Assembly (NCBI RefSeq): GCF_012275375.1 | Contig: NZ_JAAZQJ010000003.1 | Span: forward strand, 62,001 to 126,000 | Direction: 5' to 3' | DNA length: 64,000 bases | Source: Dyella sp. SG609 | GTDB taxonomy: Bacteria; Pseudomonadota; Gammaproteobacteria; Xanthomonadales; Rhodanobacteraceae | Shown here: positions 43,330 to 52,354 of the stretch, in pieces | Layout: the number at the start of each line of letters is the position of its first letter | Numbering within the stretch: the stretch's first letter is position 1 | Notes under the pieces: generated by a model | Database searches by the model: none | Told to the model about the DNA's origin: nothing | The model's input: the letters and a program-made list of their open reading frames with translations, nothing else | Program-made: the position numbers and the translations under genes

Positions 43330-43740
43330 ATGATCCCCCTCGGCCTCCATCATCACCCGGCACCCGACGTGACCCGACCGCGCCTCCACAAGCCCATCGC
43401 ATGGCTGGCTTTCGCCGCCATGTGGCTGCTTGTCGCCGCGCCGCCGATCTCCCAGGTATGGGCGGCGGCGCCGGTCATGGCGATGGCCGATGGCGCCATG
43501 CACTGCGACGAGCACGCCGGCCACGGCGGGGATGCTTCGCCGCACCGGTCGTCGCTGGACAAATGCGGCTACTGCGACCTGCTGGGCCATAGCCCGGTCG
43601 TGAGCAGCGTCGCCTGGCTGCCGCCGGCCACGCTGCCATCGCCGTACCGCTTGTCGTGGTCCGTATCGGCGCCACGCACCTCGCGAACGCTGCTCCTCTC
43701 GGCCGCGCCCCGCGGACCACCGGCGGACCTCAACGCCTGA
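43330..43740 (+). CDS. DUF2946-family protein
   Basis: 136 residues from the ATG at 43330; a GTG at 43306 would add eight residues, and both have poor ribosome sites. One hydrophobic segment (IAWLAFAAMWLLVAAPP) is followed by a periplasmic Met/His-rich part (AMADGAMHCDEHAGHGGD) and the diagnostic CGYCDLLGH. DUF2946 genes usually precede TonB-dependent copper receptors, as here. The Met, His and Cys residues suggest copper binding in the periplasm (inference). Confidence 0.8.
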   Translation: MIPLGLHHHPAPDVTRPRLHKPIAWLAFAAMWLLVAAPPISQVWAAAPVMAMADGAMHCDEHAGHGGDASPHRSSLDKCGYCDLLGHSPVVSSVAWLPPATLPSPYRLSWSVSAPRTSRTLLLSAAPRGPPADLNA

Positions 43741-43804
43741 TTGCTTTCGATCGTGCCGGCACGCGGAGCGTGCCGGCTGCGTTGCCGTCTTCCAAGGAAC
43801 CGCC

Positions 43805-45925
43805 ATGCATTCCGTTCTTCCTCACGGACGCGCTCGCGTGCGTCCAGTCCTGCCTGCATCGAATCCGCGCAACTATCGCGTCCATGCCTGGATGGTTTTC
43901 GCCGCCTGCAGCGCGGCCCATGCCACCGACACACCGCAAACGCTTCCGCCGGTGGTAGTCACCGCGCCGATGCAAACCGACCCGCTCACCGTCGTCACCG
44001 ACCCCAAGGCGCCACGCCAACCCGTACCCGCCAGCGACGGCGCGGATGTCCTCAAGAGCATCCCGGGCTTTTCCAGCATCCGCAAAGGCGGCAGCAACGG
44101 CGATCCGCTGCTGCGCGGCATGGCGGGGTCGCGCCTCAATATCCAGATCGACGGCGGTCAGATCGGCGGCGGTTGTCCGTCGCGGATGGATCCGCCCACG
44201 GCGTATATCTCGCCGCAGTTGTTCGACAAGGTCACGGTGATCAAGGGCCCGCAGACCGTGCTTTACGGGCCGGGCAATTCGGCCGGCACCGTGCTGTTCG
44301 AACGCGAATTCACCCGCTACGCCGCGCCGAAGGCCAGCTTCCAGGGCAGCCTGCTCGGCGGTTCCGCGGGCCGCAACGATCAGCTCGCCGACGCGCGCGC
44401 GGGCACGCCCGAGGGCTACGTGGAACTGCGCGCCAATCACACCCATGCGCAGGACTACCGCGATGGCGACGGCCGCCGCGTGCACTCGGCCTACGATCGC
44501 TGGAACGCGGACACGGCGATCGGCTGGACACCGGACGACGATACGCGCCTGGAATTGACCGCCGGCAAAGGCAACGGCCACGCCGCCTACGCTTTCAGCG
44601 GCATGGACGGCGCGCAATTCCTGCGCGAGAGCGCGGCGTTGAAACTGGAACGCCGCCACCTGAGCAACAGCTTCGACAAGCTCGAAGCCCAGGTCTATTA
44701 CAACTACGCCGACCACGTGATGGACAACTACACGCTGCGCCGGCCCGACCCCGCCAGCATGATGCCGATGGCGATGGCCAGCGATGTGGACCGGCGCACG
44801 CTGGGCGGTCGCGTCGCCGGCACCTGGATCTGGCCGGATGCGTGGCAACTGACCGCGGGTGTCGACGGCTCCGTCAACACCCACAGCATGCGCAACGGCG
44901 GACCGCCGGGCAGTCCCATGGGCGACTACCGCGATCTGCCGCGCGAGCGCGATGCGCGTCTGCGCAGCGTCGGCGCCTTCGCCGAGGCACGCTGGAGCGT
45001 GGCGAAAGACCGGCGCGTGATCGGCGGCGTGCGGGTGGATCGCGCGTCCGCGCATGGCTACGTACTCGCGCTGGCGCACGAGGACATGGGCATGTCGATG
45101 GATATGGGGGGCGGCATGGATTCAGCCGCCACGGTAGATGCACGCCGCACTTCCACCTTGCCCTCCGGCTTCGTGCGCTACGAACAGGATCTTGCCGCCA
45201 TGCCGGCCACGGTCTACGTGGGCGTCGGCCATGTGCAACGCTTTCCCGATTACTGGGAACTGTTCGGCCAGCATGCGGACAAGACGCTCGCTTCGTTCTC
45301 AGGCCTGCGCCCGGAGAAAACCACCCAGCTCGATGTGGGGCTGCAGTACCGCACTGCGCGCCTGCAAGCCTGGGTCTCCGCCTACGCCGGCGTGGTGAAT
45401 GACTTCATCCTGTTCCGCTACGGCCAGGGCATGGCCGGCGGCAGTGCGATGAACGTGCAGGCGCGCATCGCCGGTGGGGAAGCCGGCATGGTGTATGCGC
45501 TGAGCAAGCAATGGAAAGCCGACGCCACGCTGGCCTACGCGTGGGGAGCCAACCGCACCGAGCACCGTCCGTTGCCGCAGATGCCTCCGCTGGAAGCGCG
45601 CCTGGGCCTGACCTACGACAACGGCAGCTGGTCCGCCGGCGCGCTCTGGCGGCTCGCCACCGCACAGCGGCGCATCGCCGTGGGCGAGGGCAACCTGGTC
45701 GGCCAGGATCTCGGCGCCAGCGGCGGCTTCGGCGTGTTCTCGCTCAACGCGGGTTACCGCCTGGGCCATGGACTCACCCTCAGCGCCGGCATCGACAACC
45801 TGTTCGGCAAGACCTACGCCGAGCACGTCAATGCGGCGAATGCCGGCCTGGCCGGCTACGTGAACACCGTGCGCGTGAACGAGCCGGGGCGCACCGGCTG
45901 GCTGAAGCTCGATTTCGACATCTGA
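43805..45925 (+). CDS. oprC: TonB-dependent copper receptor, OprC/NosA type
   Basis: 706 residues, AAGGAA before the ATG. The signal region ends AAHATD. A TonB-box-like LPPVVVTAPM, then the plug (DGADVLKSIPGFSSIRKGG, NIQIDGGQIGGGCPSRMDPP, VTVIKGPQTVLYGPGNSAG) is typical of OprC. The ~550-residue barrel ends GRTGWLKLDFDI. Met-rich loops (SMMPMAMASD, MGMSMDMGGGMDS) fit copper capture. It transports copper across the outer membrane using TonB. The start is long; a downstream Met at the VHAWMVFAACS region could be the true start. Confidence 0.92.
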   Translation: MHSVLPHGRARVRPVLPASNPRNYRVHAWMVFAACSAAHATDTPQTLPPVVVTAPMQTDPLTVVTDPKAPRQPVPASDGADVLKSIPGFSSIRKGGSNGDPLLRGMAGSRLNIQIDGGQIGGGCPSRMDPPTAYISPQLFDKVTVIKGPQTVLYGPGNSAGTVLFEREFTRYAAPKASFQGSLLGGSAGRNDQLADARAGTPEGYVELRANHTHAQDYRDGDGRRVHSAYDRWNADTAIGWTPDDDTRLELTAGKGNGHAAYAFSGMDGAQFLRESAALKLERRHLSNSFDKLEAQVYYNYADHVMDNYTLRRPDPASMMPMAMASDVDRRTLGGRVAGTWIWPDAWQLTAGVDGSVNTHSMRNGGPPGSPMGDYRDLPRERDARLRSVGAFAEARWSVAKDRRVIGGVRVDRASAHGYVLALAHEDMGMSMDMGGGMDSAATVDARRTSTLPSGFVRYEQDLAAMPATVYVGVGHVQRFPDYWELFGQHADKTLASFSGLRPEKTTQLDVGLQYRTARLQAWVSAYAGVVNDFILFRYGQGMAGGSAMNVQARIAGGEAGMVYALSKQWKADATLAYAWGANRTEHRPLPQMPPLEARLGLTYDNGSWSAGALWRLATAQRRIAVGEGNLVGQDLGASGGFGVFSLNAGYRLGHGLTLSAGIDNLFGKTYAEHVNAANAGLAGYVNTVRVNEPGRTGWLKLDFDI

Positions 45926-45930
45926 CCGTT

Positions 45931-45957
45931 CCGCGGCGGCGTTCGAGGCCGCCGCGG
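45931..45957 (+). terminator. hairpin between oprC and porin-like gene
   Basis: CCGCGGCGGC / GCCGCCGCGG, 7-base loop, no T-run; possible attenuator or processing site within the operon. Confidence 0.5.
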
Positions 45958-45992
45958 CCTATCATGTTTCCCTGCCTGCGAGGCACCTTTCC

Positions 45993-46952
45993 ATGCCATC
46001 CATCCGCTGCTGCTCCTCCTTCGCGCTCGCCGCCGCACTGGCCGCGCCCGGCCTGGCCGCCGCCTGTTCCACCTGCGGCTGCTCGCTCAATTCCGACTGG
46101 TCCAGCCAGGGTTATGCCACCAGCCTCGGCTGGCATCTGAGCTTGCGCGAGGATTACTTCAATCAATCCCAGCTGCGCAGCGGCGCGGACAGCGTGAGCC
46201 GGAGCTCGTTCGCCTATCCCGCCGACGAGGAAGTGCAGCGCAAGACGATCAACCGGAACACGCTGCTGGGCGCGGACTACAGCTTCTCGCGCTACTGGGG
46301 CCTGTCGCTGCAGCTGCCCTATATGGACCGCCACCACCAGACCATTGCCGAGGGCGACACCGGCGTCTCCACCTCCGACGCGCGCGGCATCGGCGACCTG
46401 CGCGTGCTGGCGCGCTACCAGGGCTTCAGCGACGACGCCGGCATCGGCCTGCAGTTCGGCTTGAAGTTGCCGACGGGGCGCTTCAAGCAGGACTTCGTTT
46501 CCGGTCCTCAGGCCGGCGAACTGCTGGATCGTGGTCTGCAGCTGGGTACCGGAACCACCGACGCGCTGCTGGGCGTGTACAAGTTCGGCTACCTCACCGA
46601 TTCGATCGGTTATTTCGGCCAGGCGATGGCGCAGATCGCGCTCGATGCGCGCGAGCATTTTCGTCCCGGCAATTCGCTCAATCTCAATCTTGGCCTGCGC
46701 TATCTCGACGCCGGCCGCTTCACGCCGCAGATCCAGCTGAACCTGCATGGCGAGCAGCGTGAAAGCGGTGCGCAGGCGGATCGTCCGAACAGCGGTGCGG
46801 TGCTTGCTTATCTGAGTCCCGGCATCGGGGTCAGGATCACGCGGCGCCTGGATGCGTTCGCCTTTGTGCAATTGCCCGTGTACCAGCACGTCAATGGCCT
46901 GCAGCTGGAACCTCGCCGCTTGTGGTCGCTGGGCCTGCAATACCGGCTCTGA
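45993..46952 (+). CDS. outer-membrane beta-barrel transporter-like protein with Cys-rich start
   Basis: 319 residues. The signal peptide ends LAAACSTCGCSL, leaving a mature N-terminus with three closely spaced Cys. The barrel strands (WGLSLQLPYMDRH, DLRVLARYQGF, GIGLQFGLKLPTGRF, GTTDALLGVYKFGYL, LNLGLRYLDAG) and terminal LGLQYRL resemble the phenol-degradation MetA-like outer-membrane family. It follows oprC by 67 bp and is likely in the same copper operon. The Cys cluster could bind metal or anchor a lipid. Substrate unknown. Confidence 0.72.
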   Translation: MPSIRCCSSFALAAALAAPGLAAACSTCGCSLNSDWSSQGYATSLGWHLSLREDYFNQSQLRSGADSVSRSSFAYPADEEVQRKTINRNTLLGADYSFSRYWGLSLQLPYMDRHHQTIAEGDTGVSTSDARGIGDLRVLARYQGFSDDAGIGLQFGLKLPTGRFKQDFVSGPQAGELLDRGLQLGTGTTDALLGVYKFGYLTDSIGYFGQAMAQIALDAREHFRPGNSLNLNLGLRYLDAGRFTPQIQLNLHGEQRESGAQADRPNSGAVLAYLSPGIGVRITRRLDAFAFVQLPVYQHVNGLQLEPRRLWSLGLQYRL

Positions 46953-47243
46953 GCGCGGTGGTCGCGCGGTTCGTCGGCGTGGCGATGATTTCTTTACGGG
47001 TGATTTTTTTAATTCAAACGGAATTGAAAAATCGTCCCGCATGATGCCGAGGCTTACGGCAAGCATTCGTTTTCGCATTGAAGCTTGCACTGGGCTGACA
47101 TGCTCGGCGAATTGCCGAAAAGCATTTCCAAAATCCAGCTTCCGTTCGTCCTGGTCTGAAATTTGGCTGAGATATTCCTGACTTAGTCGCTCCATGACTT
47201 AAGCAGAACATGTCCAGCCGTTGGACCTCGTCGGACAGAACTA
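46953..47243. other. intergenic region before phospholipase C
   Basis: 291 bp, more A/T-rich than average. It contains the TTCAA-N6-TTGAA palindrome at 47013 and a repeated TGACTTA (47178-47205 area). No Shine-Dalgarno is obvious before the ATG at 47244. Confidence 0.5.
47013..47028. promoter_or_regulatory. palindrome TTCAA-N6-TTGAA before phospholipase C
   Basis: TTCAA, spacer ACGGAA, TTGAA: same arms and spacing as the two copies before the S1/P1 nuclease gene, with a different spacer. It lies 216 bp before the ATG, after a T-run. Confidence 0.4.
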
Positions 47244-49355
47244 ATGAAACGCCGCGACTTTATGAAGCTGGCCGGTGCCTCGCTCGGCGCATCGGCCATG
47301 CTCGGCATGCCCTTGGTCATCCGCAGGGCGCTGGGCATCGAAGCCCATCGTGGAAACGGCACCATTGCCGATGTCGGGCACGTGGTGATCCTGATGCAGG
47401 AGAACCGCTCCTTCGATCATTACTTCGGCACGCTGCGCGGCGTGCGCGGGTTCCGCGATCGGTTCCCGATTCCCGTGGCGGGCGGACACCGGGTGTGGAG
47501 CCAGCAGGGTCCGCAAGGCATCGTCGAACCGTTCCATATGGACGGCGACGCGATGAATGCCGCCTTGATTCCCTCGATGCCGCACGAATACATGGATGCG
47601 CAGGCGGCATGGGGGCAGGGCAGGCTCGATCGCTGGCCCTATTTCAAGACGCCGGCATCGATGGGTTACTACACGCGCGACGAAGCGCCGTTCCAGTACG
47701 CGCTGGCCGATGCGTTCACGCTGTGCGATGCATATCACTGCTCGGTCATGGGCGGCACGGCGCCGAACCGCATCATGTTCTGGTCCGGCTCCAACAGCGA
47801 TCCGGCACTGCGCGCGCAGAACGGCTTTGCCGACGACAGCAATACCGCGATCACCAATCTGCGCAGCCGCGTGTCGGGCACGCTGCCTTCGCCGGGTTAT
47901 ATCTATCCGGGCAGCGCGCTGCCGTGGGTGACCTTGCCGGAACTGCTGGAGGCCGCCGGTATTTCCTGGAAGATCTATCAGAACCCGAACGACAACTGGG
48001 ACGGCCTGATGCACGGCGGCCTGGCCTTCCAGGGGTTCCGCTCGGCACCGCCCGCCTCGCCGCTGTACGGCAAGGGCATGTCGCATCACTCGCTCGATAC
48101 GCTGGCTGACGACGTCATGCGCGGTGCGCTGCCTTCGGTGAGCTGGATCCTGCCGTCGCGCATGGAGTCCGAACATCCCGGCGCACCGTCCAGCGCCATG
48201 CGCGGCGGCCACTTCGTCGAACGCGTTTTGCAGGCGCTGACGGCGAATGCGGCGAGCTGGAGCCGCACCGCGCTGTTCGTCACCTTCGACGAGAACGACG
48301 GCCTGTTCGACCATATGCCGCCGCCGGCGATTCCGTCGATCGACACCGACGGCAAGATGGCCGGCGCTTCGACCGCTCCGGTCGACGGCATGTACTTCAA
48401 GGATGACATGGGCCGCTACCTGCACGCCGAGGATCGCCACCGCAGCGATCTGCGCGTGATCGGCCTCGGTCCGCGTGTGCCCACCTACGTGGTGTCGCCG
48501 TGGAGCCGCGGCGGCTGGGTCAATTCGCAGGTGTTCGATCACACCTCGGTGGCGATGTTCCTGGAGCGGCGCTTCGGCATCCGCGTGGACGCGATCAGCC
48601 CGTGGCACCGCGCGGTTTGTGGCGACCTGACCTCGGCCTTCGACTTCGCCCAGCCCGACGAATTCGAGCTCCCGCGCCTGCCGCCTACCGCGGCCTACGA
48701 GGACGTCGAACGCCGCGGCCGCACGCTGCCGGAAGTGGCGCCGCCCAGCCCCGCCGCGCAGCGCCGGCAGGAGCCCGGCACGCGTCCTTCCCGTGCGCTG
48801 CCATATCAACCCTCGGTGGCGTTCGCGCATGCGCCGGATGGAGCCGTCACGCTGAAGTTCGCCAACCACGGCAAGCAAGGCGTGGTGCTGCAGGTGTACG
48901 ACAAGCTGCACCTGGACCGGCTGCCGCGCCGCTACACCATCGAAGCCGGCAAGGAGCTGGCCGACACCGCCTGGCATCCGCAGCGCGACGACCAGGGCCG
49001 TTTCGACCTGGAAGTGTTCGGGCCGAACGGTTTCTTCCGCGCGTTCAAGGGCACGGTGGCGGAGGCGGCTTCGCACGATATCGATCTTCAGGTGCGTTTC
49101 GACCTGGTGCGCGAAGAGGCGGTGATGGAGGCTCACAACGCATCGCGCACGCAGGCCCGGTTGACCGTGAAGTCGCTTGCCTATCGCGAGCTGTCGGCCG
49201 AAGACGCGCTGCTCCCGGGCGAGACGCTACGGTATGCCTGGGGACTGGCGGACAGCGGCCCCTGGTACGACTTCCTGGTGGACCGGCCGGGCATGACGGT
49301 GCGCGTGGCAGGCCGGCTCGAAACCGGGCGCCACGCGACCAGCGATCCGGCTTGA
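47244..49355 (+). CDS. Tat-exported phosphocholine-specific phospholipase C
   Basis: 703 residues. A twin-arginine signal MKRRDFMKLAGASLGASA. The catalytic domain has VVILMQENRSFDHYFGTLRG, HCSVMGGTAPNRIMFW, WKIYQNPNDNWDG, LFVTFDENDGLFDHMPPP and RVPTYVVSPWSRGGWV, the acid-phosphatase-like fold of PlcH/PlcN. Two C-terminal beta domains (from about residue 515; FANHGKQGVVLQVYD) are of the DUF756 type. It hydrolyses phosphatidylcholine or sphingomyelin outside the cell, releasing phosphocholine. Related enzymes are phosphate-starvation-regulated. Confidence 0.93.
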   Translation: MKRRDFMKLAGASLGASAMLGMPLVIRRALGIEAHRGNGTIADVGHVVILMQENRSFDHYFGTLRGVRGFRDRFPIPVAGGHRVWSQQGPQGIVEPFHMDGDAMNAALIPSMPHEYMDAQAAWGQGRLDRWPYFKTPASMGYYTRDEAPFQYALADAFTLCDAYHCSVMGGTAPNRIMFWSGSNSDPALRAQNGFADDSNTAITNLRSRVSGTLPSPGYIYPGSALPWVTLPELLEAAGISWKIYQNPNDNWDGLMHGGLAFQGFRSAPPASPLYGKGMSHHSLDTLADDVMRGALPSVSWILPSRMESEHPGAPSSAMRGGHFVERVLQALTANAASWSRTALFVTFDENDGLFDHMPPPAIPSIDTDGKMAGASTAPVDGMYFKDDMGRYLHAEDRHRSDLRVIGLGPRVPTYVVSPWSRGGWVNSQVFDHTSVAMFLERRFGIRVDAISPWHRAVCGDLTSAFDFAQPDEFELPRLPPTAAYEDVERRGRTLPEVAPPSPAAQRRQEPGTRPSRALPYQPSVAFAHAPDGAVTLKFANHGKQGVVLQVYDKLHLDRLPRRYTIEAGKELADTAWHPQRDDQGRFDLEVFGPNGFFRAFKGTVAEAASHDIDLQVRFDLVREEAVMEAHNASRTQARLTVKSLAYRELSAEDALLPGETLRYAWGLADSGPWYDFLVDRPGMTVRVAGRLETGRHATSDPA

Positions 49356-49395
49356 ACGCACACGCTCGATAGAACCCGGGAAGCGGATACGAAAA

Positions 49396-49421
49396 ACGGC
49401 GGCCCGCCTGCGGACCGCCGT
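49396..49421. terminator. hairpin between convergent plc and manC
   Basis: ACGGCGG-C-CCGC, loop CT, GCGG-A-CCGCCGT; A-run before. Serves both genes. Confidence 0.75.
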
Positions 49422-49447
49422 TCGGCGTTCAAGCCTGCGCCGTGCGC

Positions 49448-50860
49448 TTACGAGCGGCCGTAGACGTCTTCGAAGCGCACGATGTCGTCTTCGCCGAGGT
49501 AGCTGCCGGACTGCACCTCGATCATCTCCAGCGGCACCTTGCCCGGATTGCGCAGGCGATGGACGCTGCCCAGCGGAATATAGGTGCTCTGGTTCTCGGC
49601 CAGCAGGAACACCTTGTCGTCGCAGGTCACCTCGGCCGTGCCGGACACCACGATCCAGTGTTCCGCGCGGTGGTGGTGCTTCTGCAGGCTGAGCGCCGCG
49701 CCGGGCTTCACCACGATGCGCTTCACCTGGAAGCGGTCGCCGGCTTCCAGCGAGTCGTAGTTGCCCCAGGGGCGGTGCACCACGCGGTGCAGCGAGTGCT
49801 CGCTGCGGCCCATGGCCTTGAGATGGTCGACCACTTTCTTGACGTCCTGCGCCGCGTTGCGGTGCGCGACGAGGGTGGCGTCGGGCGTGGTGACGACGAC
49901 GAGATCGTCGACGCCCACCGTCGCCACCAGGTGGCGGTCGTGCGAACGCAGCAGCGAATTGCGCGTGCCGATGGCCAGCGTGTCGCCTTCGAGCAGGTTG
50001 CCGTTGTCGTCCTTGGCGCCGGCCAGCCACAGCGCGGACCACGAGCCGATGTCGCTCCACTCGCAGCTCACCGGCACCACGGCGGCGTTCTTGCTCTTTT
50101 CCATCACGGCGTAGTCGATGGAGTCGTCCGGCACCTTGGCGAAGTCGTCCTTGTCCAGGCGCACGAAATCGAGGTCGGCCTTGGCCGATGCGAAGGCCTT
50201 GCGCGTGGCTTCCAGGATGGCCGGCGCGTGCACGCCCAGTTCTTCCAGGTAGCGCGCGGCCTTGAACAGGAACATGCCGGAGTTCCAGTCGTAGCCGCCT
50301 TCGGCCAGGTAGCCCTCGGCGGTGGCCTGGTTCGGCTTCTCGACGAACTTCTCCACCCGGTAGGTGCCGGCGCCGATCGACTCGGCGCGGCGGATATAGC
50401 CGAAGCCGGTCTCGGGGCGGTCCGGGCGGATGCCGAAGGTGACCAGCCAGCCCTCGCGGGCGGCCGGCAGGGCGGCCTGCACGGCCTCGACGAAGCTGGC
50501 GGTATCGCCCACCAGGTGGTCGGCCGGCAGCACCAGCAGCAGGGCTTCCGGGTCGGACTTCAGCGCCTGCATGGCGCCCAGGGCGATGGCCGGCGCGGTG
50601 TTGCGCGGCGCGGGCTCCAGCATGATGGTGGCGCCGCTTACTTCCATGTCCAGCAGCTGGTCGGCGGCCAGGAAGCGGTGGTCGTCGCTGGCCACCACGA
50701 TGGGCGCGGTGGCATCGGGCAGGGCGATGGCGCGGGCCACGGTCTGCTGGAACAGGGTGCCTTCGCCGGTCAGCGAGAGGAACTGCTTGGGCAGGTTCTT
50801 GCGCGAGATCGGCCACAGGCGCGTGCCGCTGCCGCCGCTGAGAATAAGGGGGATCAACAT
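49448..50860 (-). CDS. manC: mannose-1-phosphate guanylyltransferase / mannose-6-phosphate isomerase (XanB/ManC)
   Basis: 470 residues from the ATG at 50860. The N-terminal nucleotidyltransferase has LSGGSGTRLWPISRKNLPKQ, LVLPADHL and FVEKPNQATAEGYL. The C-terminal cupin (type II PMI) has RPWGNYDSLEAGDRFQVKRI, LSLQKHHHRAEHWIVVSGTA and STYIPLGSVHRLRNPG. It makes GDP-mannose, feeding Gmd/Rmd at 55670-57573. It starts 4 bp after the rmlD stop and ends the rmlBACD-manC operon, the same order as rml-xanB in Xanthomonas. Confidence 0.95.
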   Translation of the reverse strand: MLIPLILSGGSGTRLWPISRKNLPKQFLSLTGEGTLFQQTVARAIALPDATAPIVVASDDHRFLAADQLLDMEVSGATIMLEPAPRNTAPAIALGAMQALKSDPEALLLVLPADHLVGDTASFVEAVQAALPAAREGWLVTFGIRPDRPETGFGYIRRAESIGAGTYRVEKFVEKPNQATAEGYLAEGGYDWNSGMFLFKAARYLEELGVHAPAILEATRKAFASAKADLDFVRLDKDDFAKVPDDSIDYAVMEKSKNAAVVPVSCEWSDIGSWSALWLAGAKDDNGNLLEGDTLAIGTRNSLLRSHDRHLVATVGVDDLVVVTTPDATLVAHRNAAQDVKKVVDHLKAMGRSEHSLHRVVHRPWGNYDSLEAGDRFQVKRIVVKPGAALSLQKHHHRAEHWIVVSGTAEVTCDDKVFLLAENQSTYIPLGSVHRLRNPGKVPLEMIEVQSGSYLGEDDIVRFEDVYGRS

Positions 50861-50864
50861 CGCG

Positions 50865-51800
50865 TCAGGATCCTGGCGAAATAAGGGATTGCAGTACGTC
50901 TTCCAGGCCATGCTGCCACGGCGGCAGGGTGGTGCGGAACGTGGCCTGGAATTCGCGGTTGTCCAGCAGCGAATAGGACGGCCGGCGGGCCGGGGTCGGA
51001 AATTCGCTGGTGCCGATGGCGGTGACGCGCGGCGCCCGCGCGATCAGGCCCAGGGCATGGGCGCGCTCGACGATGGCGCTGGCAAAGCCATGCCAGCTGG
51101 TGCTGCCGCCAGCCACCAGATGGTGCACGCCTTCCAGGGCCGGGCGTTCCGCGGCCGGGGCGGCCAGCCAGCGCTCCAGCGCGGCCAGCGTGGCGTCCGC
51201 GATGAGGCCGGTGCTGGTCGGCGTGCCGACCTGGTCCGCCACCACGCGCAGTTCGTCGCGCTCGCCGGCCAGGCGCAGCATGGTGCGCAGGAAGTTCTTG
51301 CCGTGCGCGGCGTAGACCCAGGCCGTGCGGAAGATCAGCGCATGGCCGCCCGCGGCCAGCACGGCCTGCTCGCCGGCCAGCTTGCTGCGGCCATAGGCGC
51401 TCAAGGGGCCGGTCGGGGCGTCGACGGGGTAGGGCGTGGGGCTTTCGCCGTCGAACACGTAGTCGGTGGAATAGTGGATCAGCAGGGCGCCATGCGCGGC
51501 GGCCCACTGCGCCATGGCGCCGGGCGATGCCGCATTGACGCGACGGGCGAGTGCTTCTTCCTGCTCGGCGCGGTCGACCGCGGTGTAGGCGGCGGCGTTG
51601 ATGACGACGTCCGGCTGCACGGCATCGAGCAGGGCGGTGACGCTGGCGGGTTCCGCCAGGTCCGCGGCGACGGTGGCCACGTTCACCACCGGCGTGCCGT
51701 CGCGCGTGATGGCGGTGAGCTCGCCGAGCGCGGCCAGGCGGCCGCTTTCCAGGAAGGTCTGCCCCAGCTGGCCGGCGCCGCCGAACAGCACGATCCTCAA
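50865..51800 (-). CDS. rmlD: dTDP-4-dehydrorhamnose reductase
   Basis: 311 residues from a TTG at 51800 that overlaps the rmlC stop (TTGA) and has CCGGAG 8 bp upstream. The start [16 protein letters not shown] is the NAD(P)H fold. INAAAYTAVDRAE, HYSTDYVFDGES and the catalytic AYGRSKLAGEQ are conserved RmlD motifs. It performs the last step to dTDP-L-rhamnose. The non-ATG start and tight coupling suggest expression tied to rmlC. Confidence 0.94.
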   Translation of the reverse strand: MRIVLFGGAGQLGQTFLESGRLAALGELTAITRDGTPVVNVATVAADLAEPASVTALLDAVQPDVVINAAAYTAVDRAEQEEALARRVNAASPGAMAQWAAAHGALLIHYSTDYVFDGESPTPYPVDAPTGPLSAYGRSKLAGEQAVLAAGGHALIFRTAWVYAAHGKNFLRTMLRLAGERDELRVVADQVGTPTSTGLIADATLAALERWLAAPAAERPALEGVHHLVAGGSTSWHGFASAIVERAHALGLIARAPRVTAIGTSEFPTPARRPSYSLLDNREFQATFRTTLPPWQHGLEDVLQSLISPGS

Positions 51801-52354
51801 CGCACGAACTCCGGCAGGCGCTCGGCCGGGATGTCCTTGAGGAACGGAGTTTTCTCGTCCTTCTCCGACAGCAGCGGCGATGCGATCGGCCAGTCGATGC
51901 CGATGTCGGCGTCGTTCCAGCGCACGCCGGCGTCGGCGGGGCCGTCGTACAGCGCGGTGCACTGATAGCTGAAGGTGGCGAATTCGGAGACCACGCAGAA
52001 GCCGTGCGCGAAGCCTTCCGGGATCCAGAAGTGGCGCTTGTTCTCCGCGCTCAGCATCACGCCCACCCACTTGCCGAAGTCCGGCGAGCCGCGGCGGATG
52101 TCGACGGCGACGTCGTACACCTCGCCTTCCAGCACGCTGACCAGCTTGCCCTGCGGATGGGGCCACTGGTAATGCAGGCCGCGCAGCACGCCGCGCGCGG
52201 AGCGCGAGACATTGGTCTGCACGAATTCGCCGGTGATGCCGGCCTCCTGGAAGCGCGCCTTATTGTAGCTCTCGTAGAAGAACCCGCGGGCATCGCCGAA
52301 GACGCGCGGTTCCAGCACGAGCGCGCCAGGCAGCGAGGTTTCCACTACTTTCAT
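51797..52354 (-). CDS. rmlC: dTDP-4-dehydrorhamnose 3,5-epimerase
   Basis: 185 residues. Cupin-type epimerase with [33 protein letters not shown] (catalytic His in GLHYQ), [15 protein letters not shown] and [12 protein letters not shown]. It converts dTDP-4-keto-6-deoxyglucose to the L-lyxo form. The start overlaps the rmlA stop (ATGA). Confidence 0.96.
   Translation of the reverse strand: MKVVETSLPGALVLEPRVFGDARGFFYESYNKARFQEAGITGEFVQTNVSRSARGVLRGLHYQWPHPQGKLVSVLEGEVYDVAVDIRRGSPDFGKWVGVMLSAENKRHFWIPEGFAHGFCVVSEFATFSYQCTALYDGPADAGVRWNDADIGIDWPIASPLLSEKDEKTPFLKDIPAERLPEFVR

Noticed and set aside
43741-45402. 553-residue plus-strand frame overlapping oprC
   Set aside because: Out-of-frame shadow; the OprC frame carries plug and barrel signatures.
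47178-47205. Pho box before phospholipase C from repeated TGACTTA
   Set aside because: The two TGACTTA units are offset by 16 bp, not the 11 or 22 bp of a Pho box, and the CTGTCAT consensus is absent.
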